This document shows, one piece after another, positions 26,659 through 33,624 of a stretch of DNA of 64,000 bases. The stretch covers positions 1,240,001 to 1,304,000 of the forward strand of contig CAWGKI010000001.1 in assembly GCA_963823095.1 (NCBI GenBank), read 5' to 3'. The notes under the pieces are model-generated. The model was not told the origin of the DNA, did not search any database, and saw only the letters and a list, made by a program, of their open reading frames with translations. The translations under genes were made by a program, and so were the position numbers. Numbering within the stretch: the first letter of the stretch is position 1; every line of letters begins with the position of its first letter. This stretch comes from CAIVVT01 sp963823095 (GTDB taxonomy: Bacteria > Acidobacteriota > Terriglobia > Bryobacterales > Bryobacteraceae).

Positions 26659-27639
26659 ATGAAGCCACTGTGTGATGCACCCTGCCTTGCGCTCGCTCGC
26701 ACCAACGTCTGTGCGGGCAAAAGATGCCTGGTTGAACGCGCGCGCAAGGGCAACCGCGCGGCCCGGGAGTTGGTGTTTTCCCGCCTGTATGCCCCCGTGT
26801 TCCATCAGGCCAGTATGCTGTGCCGCGACCACAGCGACGCCGAGGATCTGACCCAGACCGCCCTGCTCCACGTACTAGAAAACCTCGTTCAACTTCGCGA
26901 TTGTCCGCGCCTGCTCGGTTGGACCTGGCGCGTAGTCCAGAACACCCATCGGATGTCATTACGGCAAAGCAAATTCGCGCCTAGTGCCATGGTCGACCTC
27001 GTGGAGAACACCACCTCGGCCGCGGATCTTCAATCGACTGAACCATTCCAGCGCTTGGTTGAGCGAGAGCTGCAGCAGGCCATTTCCGAGAGAATCGGCG
27101 AGTTGTCGCCAGGCCTGAAAAAAGTTCTCGATCTGCGCGTATTCGAAGGCAAGACTACAGCCCAGGCAGCGAAGAGCCTGCGCATATCCAAGGAAGCCGT
27201 CCGAACGCGGCTGGTGCGTGCCAGACGAGCTCTGCGGAGCAGTCTCGAGGCCCCAGTCAACGGCCACGCGCATGTTGTCGCACCCCCCTCGCCCAGGCTG
27301 GATCAGGATGCGGTGGTGCGCCTCGCGGCGACTTCGCATGGCCTGGAATTGTTGGCGGTTCATCACCTCGAAGAGCAGGGCGTCGTTAGTGCGGATCGGT
27401 TGCGGCCGCGGTATTCCATTTACGAGTTAATCGACCCTGTGCGGACACGCCGCCTGCTCAATGGAGAAGACGACGGATTTCCGCTCTACACCTGCCGGGT
27501 CGACCTCCTCCGCTCGGGCACGGGATGGAAGCTTCACGCCACCTATGGCCCCACCACCGCCGCCGCCTCGGGGCGTGGCCAGACCTTCGATCTGCTGCGC
27601 GCAATCGAGCACGCCTTTACATTACTGTGCGGAAAATAG
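26659..27639 (+). CDS. ECF-like RNA polymerase sigma factor with C-terminal extension
   Basis: Residues about 25-105 form a sigma region 2 (ARKGNRAARELVFSRLYAPV, DHSDAEDLTQTALLHVLENL, LLGWTWRVVQNTHRM). Residues about 140-195 form a region 4 helix-turn-helix (LSPGLKKVLDLRVFEGKTTA, AAKSLRISKEAVRTRLVRAR). The remaining 130 residues (LDQDAVVRLAATSHG, RYSIYELIDPVRTRRLL, DGFPLYTCRVDLLRSGTGWK) are an extension not found in ordinary ECF factors and may sense or anchor. No anti-sigma gene is adjacent; the next gene is the flavoprotein on the same strand. AGGA precedes the start. Confidence 0.85.
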   Translation: MKPLCDAPCLALARTNVCAGKRCLVERARKGNRAARELVFSRLYAPVFHQASMLCRDHSDAEDLTQTALLHVLENLVQLRDCPRLLGWTWRVVQNTHRMSLRQSKFAPSAMVDLVENTTSAADLQSTEPFQRLVERELQQAISERIGELSPGLKKVLDLRVFEGKTTAQAAKSLRISKEAVRTRLVRARRALRSSLEAPVNGHAHVVAPPSPRLDQDAVVRLAATSHGLELLAVHHLEEQGVVSADRLRPRYSIYELIDPVRTRRLLNGEDDGFPLYTCRVDLLRSGTGWKLHATYGPTTAAASGRGQTFDLLRAIEHAFTLLCGK

Positions 27640-27793
27640 CGAGGTTGGCGCCTCGAATCCACGCTCGATCTTAACGCCGGCCAGTCTCGCTTGCCGCACA
27701 CGATGCGTGGATAACCCAGACATCCGGCCGGTGGTTGAGCGCCGTCTTTGTCACGCTCGCGGAACTACGTCTCACAACATCGCCGGAGATACT

Positions 27794-27811
27794 ATGTCAC
27801 GTTTGTTGCGC
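27794..27811 (+). promoter_or_regulatory. Degenerate sigma-54-like promoter
   Basis: ATGTCACGTTTGTTGC matches the consensus TGGCAC-N5-TTGC except for GT in place of GG at -24, with ten bases between GT (27796-27797) and GC (27808-27809). It lies 41 bases before the flavoprotein start. The -24 change makes it doubtful. Confidence 0.35.
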
Positions 27812-27851
27812 GATTGAATCAATCTGCGGCAGGAAGGAGACTTGCGATCCA

Positions 27852-29306
27852 ATGGCACGTGTAGTCATCCTGGGTGCGGGTGTCGCCGGTCATACCGCCG
27901 CCGCGTTTCTGAGAAAGTGGCTGGGCAGGAAAGACGAGGTGATCGTTGTCTCTCCACAGCCAAGATACAACTGGATCCCTTCCAATATCTGGGTCGGAGT
28001 CGGCTTGCTCAAGAAGGAACAGGTTACCTTCCCGCTGGCTCCCGTTTACCAGCGAACGGGCATCGACTTCAAACAGGCGCGCGCGGTGGCGCTTTTCCCG
28101 GATGGAGATGAGAGCAATTCCGCCCCCGCGGTCGAAATCGAGTGGACCGGAAACGGCAAATCCGGCCAGCGGGAAAGACTGACCTACGACTTCCTCCTGA
28201 ACGCCACTGGACCCAAGTTGAACTTCGAGGCCACGGAGGGTCTTGGCCCGGGGAAAAACACCCTGTCCGTTTGCACGGCGGACCATGCGGAGGAAGCCGC
28301 TCGCGTCTTTCGCGAAAAGATCGAGCGCATGAAGCGCGGTGAACGGCAGCGCTTCCTGATCGGCACTGGCCACGGAGGCTGCACGTGCGAGGGCGCCGCG
28401 TTAGAGTATGTGGTGAACCTGGAGTTTGAACTCCGCGCTCACAAGGTTCGCGACAAGGCCGAGGTGACTTTTCTCACCAACGAGTACGAACTGGGCGACC
28501 TGGGTATCGACGGAGTTCACATCCGTCAGGGCGGCTATGTAACGCCGAGCAAGATCTTCAACGAATCTCTGTTCGCCGAACGCGGCATCGACTGGATCAC
28601 AAGGGCCCACGTGCGCCAGGTCGAGCCTGGAGTCGCCCACATCGAAACCTTGGACGGCGTTCAGAGCGACCTACCGTTTGACATGGCGATGCTGCTGCCG
28701 CCCTTCGCGGGCGTAGGTTTAAAGGCCTACAACCGACAGGGGGAGGACATCTCCTCCGCCCTTTTCGCGCCCAGCGGCTTTATGAAGGTCGATGCGAACT
28801 ACGAGAAGAAACCCTACGAGGAGTGGAGGCCCCAGGACTGGCCGCGCTTCTATCGGAACCCTGCCTATGGGAATCTTTTTGCAGCGGGAATCGCCTTCGC
28901 TCCGCCGCACCCGATCTCCCGTCCTCGAACCACCGCGAGCGGCCAGGTGATCTCGCCGGCTCCGCCACGGACGGGCATGCCCTCCGCCATGATCGGCAAG
29001 GCCGTGGCCCAGAGTATCGTCAGTATGACAAGAGGAGCCTCCGGGCCGACCCACACTGCGTCCATGGCGGAGATGGGCGCGGCCTGCGTAGCTTCGGCGG
29101 GCAACAATCCCTTCACCGGGACGGCAGCGTCCATCACGGTGTTCCCGATCGTCCCCGATTATGACCGCTACCCCGAATACGGGCGCGACCTCGACTACAC
29201 CTTCGGTGAAATCGGGCTGGCAGGACATTGGATCAAGATCCTGCTCCACCACTTGTTCCTTTACAAAGCCCACCTGTGGCCGGGGTGGTCATTGATTCCG
29301 GAGTAA
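27852..29306 (+). CDS. Sulfide:quinone oxidoreductase-like flavoprotein
   Basis: Start at ATG 27852 (MARVVILGAGVAGHTAA), giving the FAD-binding GxGxxG at the very N-terminus; GGAAGGAG lies upstream at a slightly long distance. The 484-residue chain has the SQR-type pattern PRYNWIPSNIWVGVGLL, LTYDFLLNATGPKLNFEATE and LLPPFAGVGLKAYN. Two cysteine sites are visible: GHGGCTCEGAALEY and EMGAACVASAG. The C-terminus (HWIKILLHHLFLYKAHLWPG) is amphipathic, as in membrane-associated SQR. The reaction would pass electrons from sulfide or a related sulfur donor to quinone. A small basic protein follows four bases later. The exact SQR type cannot be set by eye. Confidence 0.8.
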   Translation: MARVVILGAGVAGHTAAAFLRKWLGRKDEVIVVSPQPRYNWIPSNIWVGVGLLKKEQVTFPLAPVYQRTGIDFKQARAVALFPDGDESNSAPAVEIEWTGNGKSGQRERLTYDFLLNATGPKLNFEATEGLGPGKNTLSVCTADHAEEAARVFREKIERMKRGERQRFLIGTGHGGCTCEGAALEYVVNLEFELRAHKVRDKAEVTFLTNEYELGDLGIDGVHIRQGGYVTPSKIFNESLFAERGIDWITRAHVRQVEPGVAHIETLDGVQSDLPFDMAMLLPPFAGVGLKAYNRQGEDISSALFAPSGFMKVDANYEKKPYEEWRPQDWPRFYRNPAYGNLFAAGIAFAPPHPISRPRTTASGQVISPAPPRTGMPSAMIGKAVAQSIVSMTRGASGPTHTASMAEMGAACVASAGNNPFTGTAASITVFPIVPDYDRYPEYGRDLDYTFGEIGLAGHWIKILLHHLFLYKAHLWPGWSLIPE

Positions 29307-29309
29307 ATT

Positions 29310-29516
29310 ATGGATGGGAAACCGCAGGACCCGACGGCAATCGCCAAGGCGCACTTGAAGCCTTGGTTCTACGCCACCAAACCGACGCGCGGGACCGTAT
29401 TCCTGCGCACGTTTCTGCCGTGGCAGATCTGGCGCTTTTTGCGGATCAACGTGAAAATGGTCACCATCATCCGGCGCAGTCACCATCCCCATCAGACGGG
29501 TTCGCCCAGCGCCTGA
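29310..29516 (+). CDS. Small basic protein linked to the flavoprotein
   Basis: The start ATG lies four bases after the flavoprotein stop. The 68-residue product is rich in aromatic and basic residues (AHLKPWFYATKPTRGTVFLR, TFLPWQIWRFLRINVKMVTI) and has one short amphipathic or membrane-surface segment. It carries no cysteine or cofactor motif. Position and spacing suggest it is a partner of the flavoprotein, for example a membrane anchor. Its last 25 bases overlap the end of the convergent CcmH-like gene. Confidence 0.62.
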   Translation: MDGKPQDPTAIAKAHLKPWFYATKPTRGTVFLRTFLPWQIWRFLRINVKMVTIIRRSHHPHQTGSPSA

Positions 29517-29896
29517 CGAGCGACCAGGCGCCGGATGACGAATACGACCAGCGCCAATCCGGCAGCGGCGGCGAGGGCGGGAATGAAGTAAACCCACACC
29601 TGCGCCGCGCCCTCGGGTTCGGTAAGAATCCTGGCGCCGTATATTCCCTTGTAGCGGTCGAAGATTTCGCGGTCCGTCATCCCCTGGACCACGGCCTGCT
29701 CAATCTCCAACCGCATCTGCATGGCGACCTCGCTCCTGTGAACGGAAACGGGCTCGGCCCAGCAGCAGGGAGCCATCAAGGACTCCTCAAGCCGGTGAAT
29801 CCTCTGTTGTTGAGCCGGATCGCGCGGGGACCGGTTCACAACTTGAGTCCACGCAGCAGACATACAGATCAACGCCAACGCCACAATACGAATCAT
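29492..29896 (-). CDS. CcmH-like cytochrome c biogenesis protein
   Basis: Start at ATG 29894-29896, which overlaps the stop of the upstream gene (ATGA) and follows GGAGG. A signal helix (IRIVALALICMSAAWTQ) is followed by LEESLMAPCCWAEPVSVHRS, a CC variant of the CcmH LRCxxCQ site. Then come MRLEIEQAVVQGMTDREIFD and YKGIYGARIL, the three-helix CcmH fold. A C-terminal anchor is VWVYFIPALAAAAGLALVVF. CcmH reduces or presents apocytochrome cysteines for heme attachment. It sits close to genes for eight- and nine-heme cytochromes, which need this system. No other ccm genes are in the window. Confidence 0.78.
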   Translation of the reverse strand: MIRIVALALICMSAAWTQVVNRSPRDPAQQQRIHRLEESLMAPCCWAEPVSVHRSEVAMQMRLEIEQAVVQGMTDREIFDRYKGIYGARILTEPEGAAQVWVYFIPALAAAAGLALVVFVIRRLVARQALGEPV

Positions 29897-30297
29897 CTTC
29901 CTCCGCCTCTCCATCCATGCCGCCCCATCCGCCAAAGAGGAACGCCATCCTTATCGCGCAGTTGAACGGTGATCTTCTCCGCTGGAAGCGACACGCTTTG
30001 CGCGATGAACAAATCGTCAACCAGGAACCCCTTTACAATCGCGATGCTGCCTGCTTTTGGGTTGAAGTTCTGTTCCATCAAATAGCGCATCGACCCGAGC
30101 AGCACGCGTTGGGTTCCCTTCTCGCCCTTCAATTCCAAGAATGGCATTCCCTGGCCCGGCGCTGCCTGAACTCGCTCGATCGTGCCCTTGATCTCGACCT
30201 TCTGGCTCTTCGCCCAGGGCGTGTGCATCGGCCGCATCTGCGCGAAGTTGGCCATCACGAGGCAGCCGATGAGCAGCACCACTCTGAATCCGATCAT
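29893..30297 (-). CDS. Secreted protein with one copy of the unnamed beta domain
   Basis: The 134-residue protein has a signal peptide (FRVVLLIGCLVMANFAQ) and one unit: VEIKGTIERVQAAPGQGMPF, LELKGEKGTQRVLLGSMRYL, then ITVQLRDKDGVPLWRMG. The Gly-Val-Pro-Leu-Trp ending matches both units of the protein at 25815-26570, and ITVQLRDKDGVPLW parallels ITLRNELGVPLW there. It ends in RHGWRGGGR. It is the middle gene of a three-gene unit (Cys-rich protein, this, CcmH-like) behind a sigma-54 promoter, and overlaps CcmH by four bases. Function unknown. Confidence 0.7.
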   Translation of the reverse strand: MIGFRVVLLIGCLVMANFAQMRPMHTPWAKSQKVEIKGTIERVQAAPGQGMPFLELKGEKGTQRVLLGSMRYLMEQNFNPKAGSIAIVKGFLVDDLFIAQSVSLPAEKITVQLRDKDGVPLWRMGRHGWRGGGR

Positions 30298-30333
30298 GGC
30301 TTCCTCCTCAATCGGAGGACCTCACAACTCATC

Positions 30334-30615
30334 CTACTTCTTGGGCTCCGGCGCAGGAGCCGGTTGCGATAGAGGACACTGCGCTCTCCGGCAATAGCCA
30401 TTCTGTTGGCCACGACCGCGGCAACCTGCACCCTGTCGCATCGACGCCGTTCCTCTGCATGGTCCCTGACCGGCGGGTTGCCCGCAGTAATCGCACTTCC
30501 CGTCTTTGTCCCTATCGCACCAGGCGCCCTGGCCGGGGCCGCCTCCCCTCTGCGCAGCAGCGCCGAGCGAGAGTACGAAGAGTATAGTTCCAAGTCCAAG
30601 CAGAAGCCGTTTCAT
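30334..30615 (-). CDS. Small cysteine-rich secreted protein
   Basis: Start at ATG 30613-30615, seven bases after GGGAG. The 93-residue product has a signal peptide (MKRLLLGLGTILFVLSLGAAAQ) and nine cysteines in the mature part: WCDRDKDGKCDYCGQPAG, GPCRGTASMRQGAGC and NGYCRRAQCPL. The DRDKDGKCD segment resembles a calcium- or metal-binding loop. It is the first gene after a sigma-54 promoter and heads the unit ending in the CcmH-like gene, so a metal- or redox-handling role in the periplasm is plausible but unproven. Confidence 0.68.
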   Translation of the reverse strand: MKRLLLGLGTILFVLSLGAAAQRGGGPGQGAWCDRDKDGKCDYCGQPAGQGPCRGTASMRQGAGCRGRGQQNGYCRRAQCPLSQPAPAPEPKK

Positions 30616-30636
30616 GTTTGTCTCCCGGCAAACAAA

Positions 30637-30654
30637 AAGCACGTGGCGTGCCAA
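30637..30654 (-). promoter_or_regulatory. Sigma-54 (-24/-12) promoter
   Basis: On the minus strand TTGGCACGCCACGTGCTT has GG at 30652-30651 and GC at 30640-30639 with ten bases between, and a full TTGGCACG -24 box. It lies about 24 bases before the start of the Cys-rich protein gene. Confidence 0.78.
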
Positions 30655-30705
30655 TGCCAAGACGCCGGGAATTCAATCGAATACGATGGAGTTTCTATGC
30701 GTGGT

Positions 30706-30720
30706 GCGCAAGGCTTGCGC
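30706..30720. promoter_or_regulatory. Inverted repeat GCGCAAG-G-CTTGCGC, possible enhancer site
   Basis: Seven-base arms flank one base, with the same GCAAG-N-CTTGC core as the repeat at 25673-25699. It lies 54 bases upstream of the minus-strand sigma-54 promoter and before the divergent kinase gene. It could be bound by the NtrC-type regulator. Confidence 0.48.
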
Positions 30721-30801
30721 GGGGGCCGCCTCAAGTGCGCATGGCTTGCGTGAACGGTGGGCCCGAACGCCGGTTCACCGCGTGCAGGAGACCAGATCAC
30801 A

Positions 30802-32019
30802 GTGAGAGTCACACTCATCAAACCGTTGAGTCTGCTCTGGGTGGCGATCACCATCGCTCTGCCGGCTCTTCTGGTCTACAGCGCGGCGAGGACCTACCGC
30901 GCACTCGAGGACCAGAAGGTCGTGTACCTGCGCAGCCGGATGGCGGCGGTCGCTTCGCAACTTGAGACGCTTCCGGCCGGAATTCCGGCAGGCGAGGTTC
31001 TCAGCGCCCTCAACGAAGAACCCGGCTTGCTCGATGTGGTGGTCCTGGATCCTCCGCCGGATGTTACGAAAGATCCGCTGGCCGCTTTATGGCTCGGCCG
31101 CGAGTTGTTTCGTACCCAGTCCGCTCAGGTTGGTGGAGAAGCAGTTTTACGCGCGTTCGTGCCATTTCATGGTCCACACGGTTTGCGGCTGGCGCGAATC
31201 GATTTGGCGGCCAGCTCAGCCGATTTCCTGGTGGAGCACGCGCGCCATCATTTGTGGATCGTCGCCGCGGGGTGCCTGGTATTCCTGGCTCTTTCGATTC
31301 TCGCGGCATGGAGCCTGCGAAAACTGGTCCTGGCCCAACACAGGCAGTTGGAATTGGAGCATCTCGCTCACATCGGAAAGATGTCAGCCGTCCTCGCCCA
31401 CGAGATCCGCAATCCGCTGGGAACCATCAAGGGGTTTGCACAACTACTGGCAGAGAAGCTGCCGCCGCAGTATGATGACCTCCTGCATCCCATCCTGTCC
31501 GAGACCATCCGGCTGGAAGGTCTCGTGAAGGACCTTCTCCTGTACGGCCGCCCGTCCTTACCTTGTCCGCGCACCACCAGCAGCCGCGAAGTGTCCGAGA
31601 AAATGCGCGCCCACGCCGAACAGACTCGTGGGACGGTGAAGTTCGATTCGCGCATCGCCGATGTCACGTTTGAGACTGATGCGAATCTCCTTGAGCAGGC
31701 GTTACTGAACCTTCTAAAGAATGCCGCCGAAGCGTTGCATGGCCGGCCGGAAGGAACGGTTTGCTTGGAGGTGGAACTAGTCTCGGATGAAGTCGTCTGG
31801 CGCGTACTCGACGACGGCCCAGGCATAAGCGCCGAAGCGCGCGACCGGCTCTTTGAACCGTTCTTCACCTCCAAGGCGTTTGGAACCGGGCTTGGCCTTT
31901 CCATCACGCGAAATCTCGTGGATGCTCTGGGTGGAAAGTTCAGCATCGAAGATCGTCCAGAGGGGGGCACCGTGGCGGAGATCCGGTTACCCCGGCGAAT
32001 CGTTGGCCACACCACATAA
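30802..32019 (+). CDS. Sensor histidine kinase (NtrB/AtoS-like, HisKA type)
   Basis: The start is proposed at GTG 30802 after AGGAGA; a longer GTG start at 30757 is possible. Membrane helices (LLWVAITIALPALLVYSAA and LWIVAAGCLVFLALSILAAW) enclose a periplasmic sensor of about 140 residues. The kinase core has HIGKMSAVLAHEIRNPLGTI with the phosphorylated His, NLLKNAAEAL (N box), DDGPGIS (G1) and GTGLGLSITRNLVDALGG (G2). The next gene, six bases later, encodes the sigma-54 activator. The signal is unknown; the target promoters control secreted redox proteins and cytochromes. Confidence 0.9.
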   Translation: MRVTLIKPLSLLWVAITIALPALLVYSAARTYRALEDQKVVYLRSRMAAVASQLETLPAGIPAGEVLSALNEEPGLLDVVVLDPPPDVTKDPLAALWLGRELFRTQSAQVGGEAVLRAFVPFHGPHGLRLARIDLAASSADFLVEHARHHLWIVAAGCLVFLALSILAAWSLRKLVLAQHRQLELEHLAHIGKMSAVLAHEIRNPLGTIKGFAQLLAEKLPPQYDDLLHPILSETIRLEGLVKDLLLYGRPSLPCPRTTSSREVSEKMRAHAEQTRGTVKFDSRIADVTFETDANLLEQALLNLLKNAAEALHGRPEGTVCLEVELVSDEVVWRVLDDGPGISAEARDRLFEPFFTSKAFGTGLGLSITRNLVDALGGKFSIEDRPEGGTVAEIRLPRRIVGHTT

Positions 32020-32025
32020 CAACTT

Positions 32026-33360
32026 ATGGAAGAGATACTGATTGTCGACGACGATCCGGGCTTCCGGAAACTGCTCGAAACCATTCTCACTGGCGAGGGT
32101 TACCGCGTAACCACGGCGGGAACGGTGGCGGAGGCCATCGGGACCTGCGAAAGGAAGCAGTATCACCTTATCGTTTCCGATCTGAGACTTCCCGATGGCG
32201 AAGGCCTGGAAGTTCTGCGCTGGTCGAAGGAGCACACGCCGGAGACTCCGGTGATCATGATCACTGGCTTCGGCACCGTGGCGTCCGCGGTGGAGGCCAT
32301 GAAACTCGGGGCCGTGGACTATCTGGGCAAGCCGCTCAGCAGTCCCGATGAGTTGCGGATGCTGGTCCGCAAAGCCCTGGAGCAAACTCAATCGGATAGC
32401 GAGCGGGAGATGTTGCGCGAGGAGCGGCAAAGGCGCTTTTCTTGCGGGACCATCGTCGCCGGTCATCCTTCCATGCGCAGAGTGATGGAACTCGCGCGGA
32501 AGGTGGCCCCGACCAACGCTGCGGTTCTGATTACGGGCGAGAGTGGCACAGGCAAGGAGATCATCGCCCATTGCATCCACAACAACAGCCCTCGATCCGG
32601 CAAGGCTTTCGTGGCGGTGAACTGCGCGGCACTCTCGCCTGCTCTGATCGAAAGTGAACTGTTCGGGCACGAAAGGGGCTCCTTCACGGGGGCCGTGGGA
32701 CAGCACGCGGGCCGCTTTGAGCGGGCGCATGGCGGCACTCTCTTTCTGGACGAGATCGGCGAACTTGACGGCAGTCTCCAGGCGAAGCTCCTGCGGGTGC
32801 TCCAGGAAAAGACGTTCGAACGGGTTGGCGGAACGCGCGTAATCAACGTGGATGTGCGCATCATCACGGCGACCAACCGCGATTTGAAGCGATCTACGGC
32901 GGAGGGCAAGTTCCGCGAGGATCTGTACTACCGCTTGAACCTGTTCCCCATCGAAATCCCTCCACTCAGGGAGCGTGGATGCGACGTCCTGGAACTCGCC
33001 CGCTTCTTCCTATTGCGTGCCGGAAAGAACATGCAGAAGACGGCTCTGCGGCTCACTCCGGATGCCGAGCAGGTGGTAATGGGTTATTCCTGGCCCGGCA
33101 ACGTCCGCGAGATGGAGAACATGATGGAGCGCATGGCCATTCTCTGCGACGATCTCGTCGAAGCGGACGATCTACCCATCACCACCAGTGGACCGGCGCG
33201 CCCGGTGCTGTTCAAGGAAATCGAGCGCCAGGCAATCCTGGATGCCCTGCAAGCGAACGATGGCAATCGAACCAAAACCGCCCAACAACTCGGAATCAGC
33301 TTGCGGACCCTCCAATATCGCCTGAAGGACTACGGCATCGGCCTGACCAAAGAGTTCTGA
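32026..33360 (+). CDS. Sigma-54-dependent response regulator (NtrC family)
   Basis: The receiver (about 1-120) has IVDDDPGFRKLLETI, LIVSDLRLPDGEGLEV with phosphoacceptor Asp, MITGFG and DYLGKPLSS. The AAA+ domain (about 145-370) has GESGTGKE (Walker A), GSFTGAVG (the GAFTGA loop that contacts sigma-54, Ala to Ser), GGTLFLDEIGE (Walker B) and YRLNLFPIEIPPLRER. The C-terminal Fis-type helix-turn-helix is ILDALQANDGNRTKTAQQLG and RTLQYRLKDYGI. Three good sigma-54 promoters lie within 8 kb (25758, 30637 minus, 33566), the last directly downstream. Regulation of these by this protein is inferred. Confidence 0.94.
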   Translation: MEEILIVDDDPGFRKLLETILTGEGYRVTTAGTVAEAIGTCERKQYHLIVSDLRLPDGEGLEVLRWSKEHTPETPVIMITGFGTVASAVEAMKLGAVDYLGKPLSSPDELRMLVRKALEQTQSDSEREMLREERQRRFSCGTIVAGHPSMRRVMELARKVAPTNAAVLITGESGTGKEIIAHCIHNNSPRSGKAFVAVNCAALSPALIESELFGHERGSFTGAVGQHAGRFERAHGGTLFLDEIGELDGSLQAKLLRVLQEKTFERVGGTRVINVDVRIITATNRDLKRSTAEGKFREDLYYRLNLFPIEIPPLRERGCDVLELARFFLLRAGKNMQKTALRLTPDAEQVVMGYSWPGNVREMENMMERMAILCDDLVEADDLPITTSGPARPVLFKEIERQAILDALQANDGNRTKTAQQLGISLRTLQYRLKDYGIGLTKEF

Positions 33361-33565
33361 CCAGTACGGCAACCTTTCGTGTTTCTGACTTAGGGACGGA
33401 CAGCCGGCGAAGATCCTCCAGAGCGGCGGATCTATGAAGAAATTCTCGCCTTTGGTGTCACCCCCGCCCACACGCCGCATCGCAAACACGTGAGAGGGCT
33501 GTATCGCGGCTTCCGGTAACCGTCGTCCCGGGGGGAACCGTTCTTTTCTTTGCTGTCGCTCAGAA

Positions 33566-33583
33566 TTGGCATAAAACCAGCAT
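33566..33583 (+). promoter_or_regulatory. Sigma-54 (-24/-12) promoter of the octaheme cytochrome operon
   Basis: TTGGCATAAAACCAGCAT has GG at 33568-33569 and GC at 33580-33581 with ten bases between. It lies 42 bases before the cytochrome start. A GC-rich partial dyad (GGTAACCG ... GGGGAACC) about 40 bases upstream could be the activator site. Confidence 0.78.
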
Positions 33584-33624
33584 TAAAGGTCTTTTATTCT
33601 GTTAGAGAATTCAGGTGATTATCA

